A stretch of DNA of 64,000 nt from an uncultured Bacteroidales bacterium. GTDB lineage: Bacteria > Bacteroidota > Bacteroidia > Bacteroidales > F082. The notes under the pieces are model-generated. The model was not told where the DNA came from. It was given only the letters and a program-made list of their open reading frames with translations, and made no database searches. Positions 52,166 through 57,816 of this stretch are shown here, piece after piece. Within the stretch, counting starts at the first letter, position 1, and each line of letters begins with the position of its first letter. Where the stretch lies: contig CALCYT010000026.1 in the NCBI GenBank assembly GCA_937906455.1, forward strand, positions 5,686-69,685, read 5' to 3'. The translations under genes and the position numbers were made by a program.

Positions 52166-52847
52166 AATATAATATTGCCGAGGTTCGCAAGTTTTTAGTA
52201 ATCGAATACAATCTGTAAAAATGTCTGTCTTCAAAGGTGTTGTTATTTTCTTCAACACTCAGATAAAAGGTGTCTCCCGCACACTCACACTTGTAATAAA
52301 AATATTCAACTGCCCACATTTTCTTGTCTTGTTTAACATTTGGTTCGTGAGCCACCAGAGTTCCGTTTTTGAGTACTTTTTGAATATTGGAAGATATTTC
52401 ATTCCAAAGAAAATTGGACGACTGAGCTATATCATTGGAGATATGACCTGTGGTTGTTGAATCAACAATCACCTCTATTTCTTCACCCCTTTTATCTATT
52501 CTTATGGGAGGTTTGCCTTGAAAAGAATGCACATTGCCAGCACTTTCCTTACGTAGGAAAGTGTCTCCTGCATAATGTTCCAACTTCTTGGACTTGGTGT
52601 TGCTGACCTGCTTGAAATACGTGTGTCTGCTGTCGGGGTCGTCAGGGTTCTCTGGTTTCTTGGAGCAGAATATTTCACCTGTCTCTGCCGGGTTGCCTGC
52701 CAGTCCGGGCGACCGTATGGCCCCCTTCTCGGTGCCGTAGTCGGCCAGTTGCTTGGAGGAGAGGCCGCGCGTGTCGATGGGGTCGTCGGTCTCCTCCCAT
52801 TCGCACTTGCAGTTCCAGAGGGTGCCGGGGTCTCGGACGGTGACAAC
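52164..52847 (-). CDS. Orphan phage minor-head (MuF-type) toxin tip A, no ATG
   Basis: The frame is open for about 227 codons. It begins GTLWNCKCEWEETDDPIDTR, where NCKC matches the Cys motif that ends MuF/SPP1 gp7 head-protein domains. A common linker follows (GLSSKQLADYGTEKGAIRSP, GLAGNPAETGEIF), then a variable C-terminal domain that ends WAVEYFYYKCECAGDTFYLS and HFYRLYSITKN, reminiscent of the small BECR-fold/PBECR nuclease domains attached to phage head proteins. No ATG precedes it; only a TTG at 52583 within the variable part. This looks like a stored toxin tip awaiting a donor N-terminus, or a decayed gene. Nuclease class is a guess from pattern. Confidence 0.6.
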   Translation of the reverse strand, partial: VVTVRDPGTLWNCKCEWEETDDPIDTRGLSSKQLADYGTEKGAIRSPGLAGNPAETGEIFCSKKPENPDDPDSRHTYFKQVSNTKSKKLEHYAGDTFLRKESAGNVHSFQGKPPIRIDKRGEEIEVIVDSTTTGHISNDIAQSSNFLWNEISSNIQKVLKNGTLVAHEPNVKQDKKMWAVEYFYYKCECAGDTFYLSVEENNNTFEDRHFYRLYSITKNLRTSAILY

Positions 52848-53000
52848 TTACGTGTTCTTGACGCCAAGTTGCGTTACTACACGCACATCGCCGACCCTGA
52901 CAGCCTGAATGACACGGAATGGGCAATGATGGTCAAGGAACTCGAATGGGTAAGAAAGAAGAGGCTAAGAAGAGATTATCAATGCCAGAGACCCCAGTGA
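52800..53000 (+). pseudogene. 3' end of a phage structural-region gene, copy A
   Basis: The plus frame ends LDAKLRYYTHIADPDSLNDT then EWAMMVKELEWVRKKR and stops at 53000. The same end occurs, more decayed, at 54745-54912 and 57095-57267. It overlaps the toxin tip's N-terminal end on the other strand. Its position before a tape-measure-like start suggests a tail-region gene such as a chaperone, but I cannot name it firmly. Confidence 0.55.
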
Positions 53001-53221
53001 TTCAGAGGTGAGGGATATGACAGAAAATGAAACGGATTTCCATCTTTAGACCGTTTGCGCTTGTTCTTTTTCATGCGTCTGTCGGCTTCAAGTATGCGTT
53101 CCTGCTCTTCTTTTGAAATCCTGCCTGTCGCAAGACGGTAAAACGTCACGACAACCACGCCGGCGATTAAGACGGCGATAAGAGCTAAAACTGCAAGCAC
53201 TATGTAGATCAGGATTTTCAT
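52979..53221 (-). CDS. Small single-span membrane protein A (moron-like)
   Basis: An 80-residue protein: one hydrophobic helix (ILIYIVLAVLALIAVLIAGV), then a very basic cytoplasmic stretch (RRMKKNKRKRSK). It has its own promoter, TATTTTTGC at about 53225-53233 on the minus strand, just before the ATG. It lies between two phage gene fragments of opposite strand, the usual layout of a phage moron. It may serve superinfection exclusion or immunity; that is inference. Different proteins of the same design occupy 54909-55061 and 57264-57506. Confidence 0.6.
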   Translation of the reverse strand: MKILIYIVLAVLALIAVLIAGVVVVTFYRLATGRISKEEQERILEADRRMKKNKRKRSKDGNPFHFLSYPSPLNHWGLWH

Positions 53222-53262
53222 GATGCAAAAATAGACAAATTATCAATTCAAAAAACAAAAAA

Positions 53263-53469
53263 ATGTCAAACACTGTTGAATTTATAATCAACCTTAACGG
53301 CAACGCCCACACTGGCATTGCGCAGCTGGACAAGGCTCTTGGAAAATTCAAACTCCAAGCGAAGAGTGTGCCGAACCCAATGGAGCGCATCAACAGTGCG
53401 GTATTCGAGCTTAACAACATATTCCAGGCGGTGCAGAACACCGTCGGCAAGGTTGTAAGCGTGGCACGT
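53263..53469 (+). pseudogene. 5' end of a tape-measure-like phage gene cut by a CRISPR repeat, copy A
   Basis: The start reads VEFIINLNGNAHTGIAQLDK then ALGKFKLQAKSVPNPMERIN, resembling the N-terminus of tail tape-measure proteins. It ends at VGKVVSVAR exactly where repeat R2 begins (53470). The identical fragment, with a different first few codons, is at 57560-57769 and is cut at the same base by R7. Confidence 0.6.
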
Positions 53470-53593
53470 GTTGTGAATTGCTTTCAAAATTTGTGTAAAT
53501 TTGCATCGGAAACAACGCTGGAATATGGCAAGGGTAAGATGATTTTGTTGTGAATTGCTTTCAAAATTTGTGTAAATTTGCATCGGAAACAAT
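53470..53593 (+). CRISPR. Two-repeat mini-array R2-spacer-R3
   Basis: R2 (53470-53516, one mismatch at position 47) and R3 (53547-53593, exact) flank a 30-bp spacer (53517-53546), the same geometry as the main array. This can produce one regular crRNA. Confidence 0.9.
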
Positions 53594-53853
53594 ATTTTAA
53601 GTGCGTATTTGTCGAAGGGGAATTGCGTTGTTTGGAGAAGAAGCCGGAAAAGCGATTCAAGATCGTCGTCGGGCGCAATCGGTAAAGGTTCCACGCCGAG
53701 CCATATTCTCAGTTTCCGAAGTTTGCGGATACATCTGCTTCGCGTCGGCCTTACTCGCTTTATGCGTATATATGTCACTACGTTTGCTATAATTTTTTCT
53801 TCCATGATTTTTTAAATTTTTTGTTTGTATATTCAATTTTTTTGTATTTTTGC
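53594..53853 (+). repeat. Conserved 260-bp element, copy B
   Basis: It follows R3 directly. Close match to 51842-52101 apart from the first ten bases and a few substitutions; ends in TATTTTTGC (53845-53853). Confidence 0.88.
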
Positions 53854-53854
53854 A

Positions 53855-53918
53855 GAGTCCTTTTTTAGGGAGAAGCTTCGGCTCCACCCTGGACATGTCC
53901 GCTTCGGCGGACTTTTTT
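53855..53918 (+). ncRNA. Predicted structured small RNA B with terminator
   Basis: After TATTTTTGC, GTCC (53857-53860) pairs with GGAC, AGGG with CCCT, and AGCTTCGGCT forms an inner hairpin. A perfect terminator GTCCGC-TTCG-GCGGAC (53897-53912) with six T follows. The next base triplet is the stop codon of the convergent toxin tip B. Confidence 0.6.
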
Positions 53919-54741
53919 ATTCTACATCAAAGATCTCTAACATGCCATCGTTTGTGTTTATCACACAATAAACTCTTTTAATATAATTTGCCGGATGCCT
54001 TCTTTCTCCTGTTTCTTTGTCTGTGTAGGATATATTTTTGAATTTGTCAATGCCTTCGACTATTTTTGAACTATCATACATGGACGGATCGTGGAAATAT
54101 AAGCAAACAGCATCGGCAGGTTCTGTAACATAGTCTAAATGATTGAATTTCTTGAGTTGAATGTTTTTTCCCACAAGAACATTTCTGATATTTGTTGTCT
54201 GTTGGGTGACAGAAGCGATGTCCATCCTTTTTCCATTAAGATCCAAATCCAATGCAGGATCGACAATGTTCGTTTGTGGATTCTTATTTTTCTCGTTACA
54301 CAGGACAACTCTGTTGCCCAAACGATATAAAATATCTTGACATTTTTCCTCTAATTGTGTACTTGTGAGTTGTTCCTTAAAGAATGTTTCTTCTTTATCT
54401 GCCGAATGCACTTCGTGTCCCACATGCGTGGCTTTCACGCCGCCAGTCTTCCAATCAAAATCCACATCCTTGTAATCCGGATTATTGTGCAGTGATATAT
54501 ACTCCTTATGGTGTTCTTCTATTGGTCGGAAGAACTCCTCCACAATTTCAGAACCATGCTTGCCGGCATTTTTCACATAAGGGCACTCATTCGTAAAAAT
54601 CTCCCCTGTCTTTGCCGGGTTGCCTTCGAGACCACGGGAATGGATGGCGCCCTTGGCGGTGCCGTAGTCGGCCAGTTGCTTGGGGGTGAGGCCGCGCGTG
54701 TCGATGGGGTTGTCGGTCTCCTCCCAGTCGCACTTGCAGTT
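53917..54741 (-). CDS. Orphan MuF-type toxin tip B, no ATG
   Basis: Open for 274 codons from a TAG just before NCKCDWEETDNPIDTRGLTP. The shared linker ends near GEIFTNECPYVKNAGKHGS, and a region common with tip C (EIVEEFFRPIEEHHKEYISL) follows. The variable end has CQDILYRLGNRVVLC, LNGKRMDIASVT, QLKKFNHLDYVTEPADAVCL and YFHDPSM, an arrangement like CdiA-type C-terminal nuclease domains, though the acidic-x-Lys catalytic motif is not clear. The only start within the frame is a GTG at 54576 with no ribosome-binding site. It is a probable stored tip. Confidence 0.6.
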   Translation of the reverse strand, partial: NCKCDWEETDNPIDTRGLTPKQLADYGTAKGAIHSRGLEGNPAKTGEIFTNECPYVKNAGKHGSEIVEEFFRPIEEHHKEYISLHNNPDYKDVDFDWKTGGVKATHVGHEVHSADKEETFFKEQLTSTQLEEKCQDILYRLGNRVVLCNEKNKNPQTNIVDPALDLDLNGKRMDIASVTQQTTNIRNVLVGKNIQLKKFNHLDYVTEPADAVCLYFHDPSMYDSSKIVEGIDKFKNISYTDKETGERRHPANYIKRVYCVINTNDGMLEIFDVE

Positions 54742-54744
54742 CTA

Positions 54745-54912
54745 AAGGTTACCGGGGTCGCAGATAGCGATGGAGGGCGTAAGCTAAACGCATAGCTGCG
54801 CTACTATATGCACATTGCAGACCTCGACAGTCTGACAGACCAAGATTGGGCTATGGAAGTCAGTGAACTTGAGTGGATAAGGCGCGAGGAGTCTAAGGCT
54901 AATAAAGTCTAA
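54745..54912 (+). pseudogene. 3' end of a phage structural-region gene, copy B (decayed)
   Basis: In-frame with copy A but with a stop after DGGRKLNA, then YMHIADLDSLTDQDWAMEVS and ELEWIRREESKANKV, stop 54910-54912. The decay matches copy C, so B and C share a more recent ancestor. Confidence 0.5.
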
Positions 54913-55061
54913 TCCTCATTTATAGTAATATTGACATGAAAGCATGTGCCATTATTGATACCTTTTTTAATCCGTCTGTTTTTTTTCAAGCGGATGACAC
55001 TGATAACAGGAAGTGCTATAATCAATAACAACAGTATAAATAAAACAAACAAAGCCTCCAT
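54909..55061 (-). CDS. Small single-span membrane protein B (moron-like)
   Basis: A 50-residue protein with one hydrophobic helix (ALFVLFILLLLIIALPVISV) and a basic tail (RLKKNRRIKKG). TATCTTTGC lies on the minus strand at about 55079-55087. It has the same design and position as the small proteins of blocks A and C but no sequence similarity that I can see. No tape-measure fragment follows here; repeat R4 starts 57 bases to the right. Confidence 0.55.
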   Translation of the reverse strand: MEALFVLFILLLLIIALPVISVIRLKKNRRIKKGINNGTCFHVNITINED

Positions 55062-55118
55062 ATAATGAAATTAATCACGCTGCAAAGATAATAAAAAATG
55101 TCAATACGACAAAAAATT

Positions 55119-55165
55119 GTTGTAAATTGCTTTCAAAATTTGTGTAAATTTGCATCGGAAACAAT
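55119..55165 (+). repeat. Isolated CRISPR repeat copy R4
   Basis: One mismatch (position 6 G-A) to the array repeat. Confidence 0.93.
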
Positions 55166-55215
55166 ATTTTTTTAAATTTTTTGTTGTTTGTATTAAATAG
55201 TTTTGTATTTTTGCA
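55166..55215 (+). repeat. Truncated 260-bp element (promoter end only)
   Basis: Right after R4 only the last part of the 260-bp element remains: the T/A-rich tract with TATTTTTGC at 55206-55214. About 210 bp are missing compared with the three full copies. Confidence 0.7.
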
Positions 55216-55257
55216 GCGCGGGGGGGTGTACCGAAAGGAGCCTCCCGTTCCGTTTTT
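55216..55257 (+). ncRNA. Predicted hairpin small RNA D / terminator
   Basis: CGGGGGG (55219-55225) pairs with CCTCCCG (55241-55247) with one G-U, enclosing ACC-GAAA-GGA, and TTTTT follows at 55253. It has the same promoter as RNAs A-C but is only about 42 nt. Confidence 0.5.
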
Positions 55258-55343
55258 ATCTCATTTGATATGTTTTATCCCCACATACAACAAAGACAGA
55301 TTCAAAGTCTTTAAAACCACTTCCGAGTGTATTCCTTAATCCA
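55256..55343 (-). pseudogene. 3' relic of a fourth toxin tip (D)
   Basis: The minus frame ends GFKDFESVFVVCGDKTYQMR and a TAA in the T-run of RNA D, the same layout as tips A, B and C. Upstream it is cut by repeat R5 at 55344. Only about 28 codons remain. Confidence 0.45.
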
Positions 55344-55390
55344 GTTGTAAATTGCTTTCAAAATTTGTGTAAATTTGCATCGGAAACAAT
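55344..55390 (+). repeat. Isolated CRISPR repeat copy R5
   Basis: One mismatch (position 6 G-A), as in R4. A separate -7 element TATCTTTGC (55399-55407) follows at once and drives hicBA. Confidence 0.93.
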
Positions 55391-55433
55391 TTTTTTGTTA
55401 TCTTTGCAGCATGAAAACAAGGAGGAACAAGTC

Positions 55434-55652
55434 ATGGAATACACCATCGTGATCGAGAAAGATCCCAAAACAAACACCTACACAGGTCAATGTGTTCAAG
55501 TTCCTGCCGCCATCAGCCAAGGCGACACCTACGAGGAACTGATTGAGAATATGAAGGACGCCATAAACCTTGTACTCGGATATTACAAGGACAAAGCCGC
55601 CGCAGATAGTCGCGGACACCGCGTGTTCTACCGCAAACTCAATCTTGCATGA
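55434..55652 (+). CDS. hicB: HicB-type antitoxin
   Basis: A 72-residue HicB: MEYTIVIEKDPKTNTYTGQC, VQVPAAISQGDTYEELIENM and KDAINLVLGYYKD, the partial RNase H-like fold of HicB antitoxins. There is no C-terminal DNA-binding domain, so it is the short type. AGGAGG at 55420-55425 is a proper ribosome-binding site, rare in this window. It overlaps hicA by ATGA (55649-55652). It binds and blocks HicA. Confidence 0.9.
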   Translation: MEYTIVIEKDPKTNTYTGQCVQVPAAISQGDTYEELIENMKDAINLVLGYYKDKAAADSRGHRVFYRKLNLA

Positions 55653-55843
55653 AAAGAAAATTGTTCATTGCGCACTTGAATAGAAACGGCTGTGAGCTTT
55701 TGCGAGAGGGTGGCCGGCACACGCTTTTCCGCAACACGAAAAGCGGCTTTATCTCGGCCGTTCCGCGACATCCCGACTTCAACGACATCACCTGCAGGAA
55801 AATCTGCAAGGAGCTCGATATACCTTATCCGGGTAAAAATTAA
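55649..55843 (+). CDS. hicA: HicA-type mRNA interferase toxin
   Basis: A 64-residue HicA. The dsRBD-like fold starts KRKLFIAHLNRNGCELLREG, the catalytic His24 lies in GGRHTLF, and SAVPRHPDFNDITCRKICKE completes the domain. It cleaves mRNA independently of ribosomes unless bound by HicB. The order hicB-hicA is the reverse of the classical hicAB. The module fills the block between repeats R5 and R6. Confidence 0.92.
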   Translation: MKRKLFIAHLNRNGCELLREGGRHTLFRNTKSGFISAVPRHPDFNDITCRKICKELDIPYPGKN

Positions 55844-55905
55844 CCTTCATTATTAAAGACTTCCCCAAAAATTTCCAGTTTTTTCAACTTTTTCATGACA
55901 ATTCA

Positions 55906-55952
55906 GTTGTGAATTGCTTTCAAAATTTGTGTAAATTTGCATCGGAAACAAC
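55906..55952 (+). repeat. Isolated CRISPR repeat copy R6
   Basis: One mismatch (position 47 T-C), as in R1 and R2. A full 260-bp element follows. Confidence 0.94.
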
Positions 55953-56212
55953 ATTTGAGTGCGTATTTGCCGAAGGGGAATTGCGTTGTTTGGAGAAGAA
56001 GCCAGAAAAGCGATTCGATATCGTCGTCGGGCGCAATCGGTAAAGGTTCCACGCCGAGCCATATTCTCAGTTTCCGAAGTTTGCGGATACATCTGCTTCG
56101 CGTCGGCCTTACTCGCTTTATGCGTATATATGTCACTACGTTTGCTATAATTTTTTCTTTCATGATTTTTTAAATTTTTTGTTTGTATATTCAATTTTTT
56201 TGTATTTTTGCA
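55953..56212 (+). repeat. Conserved 260-bp element, copy C
   Basis: Differs from copy A by a handful of substitutions, including CAAGAT to CGATAT near 56016. Ends in TATTTTTGC (56202-56210). Confidence 0.9.
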
Positions 56213-56282
56213 GAGTCTAATATTTGGGTAGGGCTTTCGGGCCGTATCAACTTTAGACTTACCCGCCTCGGCGGGTTTTTTT
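56213..56282 (+). ncRNA. Predicted structured small RNA C with terminator
   Basis: AGTCTAA (56214-56220) pairs with TTAGACT (56253-56259), enclosing a hairpin around GGGCTTTCGGGCC. A terminator ACCCGC-CTCG-GCGGGT (56261-56276) with a T-run follows, and the T-run holds the stop of tip C. Confidence 0.6.
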
Positions 56283-57093
56283 ATTCCACATTGAAAACTT
56301 CAAACCTTCCATTGCCTTCGTTGATTACACAATAAATGTGCTTAATTCGGATGACATGATATTTCAGTTCTCCTGTTTCCTTGTCTCTGTATTGCATTTT
56401 CTTCATTTCCTCAAATCCCTTGGTTACTTTTTCGGGACTGAACAATGAAGGGTCATGAAAATAGAGACAGACGGAATCAGATTCTTCTATCACATAAGGG
56501 AGTCGGTTGTATTTTCTAAGTTGATGGTTTTTGCCTAACAGATTATTTCGGTAGTGTTCCTTTGGTTCCGTAACGGAGGAAATATCCATTCTTTTACCAT
56601 TGAGAAGCAAATCGAGGGCGGTATCGGGTTTACCGGGCACGCTTTCAATGCCCTCCTCACAAAGAATTGCACTGTTACCGAGACGGAAAAGAATATCCTG
56701 ACAATAATTTTCCAACTGGTTGGGAGTTAAACCAAAATATCGACTTCTATCGCTGGATAGATTGGAATGCCTGACATGCGTTGCCTTCAGTCCACCATTT
56801 CCCCAATCAAAATCCACATCCTTGTAATCCGGATTATTGTGCAGTGATATATACTCCTTATGGTGTTCTTCTATTGGTCGGAAGAACTCCTCTACAATTT
56901 CAGAACCATGCCTGCCGGCCTTTTTCACATAAGGGCACTCGTCAGTGAAAATCTTCCCTGTCTTTGCCGGGTTGCCTGCCAGTCCGGGCGACCGTATGGC
57001 CCCCTTCTCGGTGCCGTAGTCGGCCAGTTGCTTGGGGGTGAGGCCGCGCGTGTCGACGGGGTCGTCGGTCTCCTCCCAGTCGCACTTGCAGTT
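56281..57093 (-). CDS. Orphan MuF-type toxin tip C, no ATG
   Basis: Open for 270 codons, beginning NCKCDWEETDDPVDTRGLTP. The shared linker and the 45-residue region around GSEIVEEFFRPIEEHHKEYI are almost the same as in tip B. The C-terminal 150 residues diverge but keep the layout CQDILFRLGNSAILC, LLNGKRMDISSVT, QLRKYNRLPYVIEESDSVCL and YFHDPSL. It looks like a variant of the same nuclease-like family. A GTG at 56928 is the only usable start and has no ribosome-binding site. Confidence 0.6.
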   Translation of the reverse strand, partial: NCKCDWEETDDPVDTRGLTPKQLADYGTEKGAIRSPGLAGNPAKTGKIFTDECPYVKKAGRHGSEIVEEFFRPIEEHHKEYISLHNNPDYKDVDFDWGNGGLKATHVRHSNLSSDRSRYFGLTPNQLENYCQDILFRLGNSAILCEEGIESVPGKPDTALDLLLNGKRMDISSVTEPKEHYRNNLLGKNHQLRKYNRLPYVIEESDSVCLYFHDPSLFSPEKVTKGFEEMKKMQYRDKETGELKYHVIRIKHIYCVINEGNGRFEVFNVE

Positions 57094-57094
57094 C

Positions 57095-57267
57095 TAAAGG
57101 TTACCGGGGTTGCAGACAGCGATGGAATGCGTAAGCTAAACGCATAGCTGCACTAATATATGCACATCGCCGACCTCGACAGCCTGAATGACACGGAATG
57201 GGCAATGATGGTCAAGGAACTTGAGTGGGTAAGAAAGGAAGAGGTTAAGGCAAACAAAATATACTAA
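57095..57267 (+). pseudogene. 3' end of a phage structural-region gene, copy C (decayed)
   Basis: A stop after DGMRKLNA interrupts it; the end reads YMHIADLDSLNDTEWAMMVK then ELEWVRKEEVKANKIY, stop 57265-57267. It overlaps the small membrane gene on the other strand by 4 bases. Confidence 0.5.
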
Positions 57268-57506
57268 CACTTACCTTGGGCAACATCAGTTATATTGGAG
57301 TTGCCTTGATTCCTGAAAAGCTTCCTCAATCTTTTACGTTCTTTTTTTTCGGCCTCCCGTTCCTTGACTATTCGCTTGGCTTCAGCTTTTAAAGACTCGT
57401 ACTCGGCGGCAGCGGCGTCATCCGTGCGAATGCTTTTAATCCAACTGACAGTCATGATAATCAAACAACAGATCACAAGGCCTAATATAATATAAAAAAT
57501 TGTCAT
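57264..57506 (-). CDS. Small single-span membrane protein C (moron-like)
   Basis: An 80-residue protein with one helix (IFYIILGLVICCLIIMTVSW) and a long basic/acidic helical tail (ESLKAEAKRIVKEREAEKKE, RKRLRKLFRNQ). TAACTTTGC lies upstream at about 57511-57519, minus strand. It takes the same position as proteins A and B between phage fragments. Function unknown. Confidence 0.6.
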   Translation of the reverse strand: MTIFYIILGLVICCLIIMTVSWIKSIRTDDAAAAEYESLKAEAKRIVKEREAEKKERKRLRKLFRNQGNSNITDVAQGKC

Positions 57507-57559
57507 AACGGTGCAAAGTTACAAAAAAGAATAATACGAATAACATTTTGAAATAAAAA

Positions 57560-57769
57560 ATGGCAGATAATAAGGTTGAATTTATCATAAACCTTAACGG
57601 CAACGCCCACACTGGCATTGCGCAGCTGGACAAGGCTCTTGGAAAATTCAAACTCCAAGCGAAGAGTGTGCCGAACCCAATGGAGCGCATCAACAGTGCG
57701 GTATTCGAGCTTAACAACATATTCCAGGCGGTGCAGAACACCGTCGGCAAGGTTGTAAGCGTGGCACGT
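57560..57769 (+). pseudogene. 5' end of a tape-measure-like phage gene cut by a CRISPR repeat, copy C
   Basis: Starts MADNKVEFIINLNGNAHTGI and ends VGKVVSVAR at the first base of R7 (57770). From about 57590 to 57769 the DNA is the same as 53290-53469, so both copies derive from one cut gene. Confidence 0.6.
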
Positions 57770-57816
57770 GTTGTGAATTGCTTTCAAAATTTGTGTAAAT
57801 TTGCATTGGAAACAAT
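57770..57816 (+). repeat. Isolated CRISPR repeat copy R7
   Basis: One mismatch (position 38 C-T). The toxin frame of the ART gene opens inside it. Confidence 0.94.

Noticed and set aside
52575..52800. First part of the 141-codon plus ORF in block A
   Set aside because: It is antisense to the shared linker of toxin tip A; only the end (52800-53000) resembles a phage gene.
51795..57816. tracrRNA among the hairpin RNAs
   Set aside because: None of RNAs A-D contains a stretch complementary to the repeat start (GAAAGCAATTCACAAC), so they cannot be the tracrRNA of this array.
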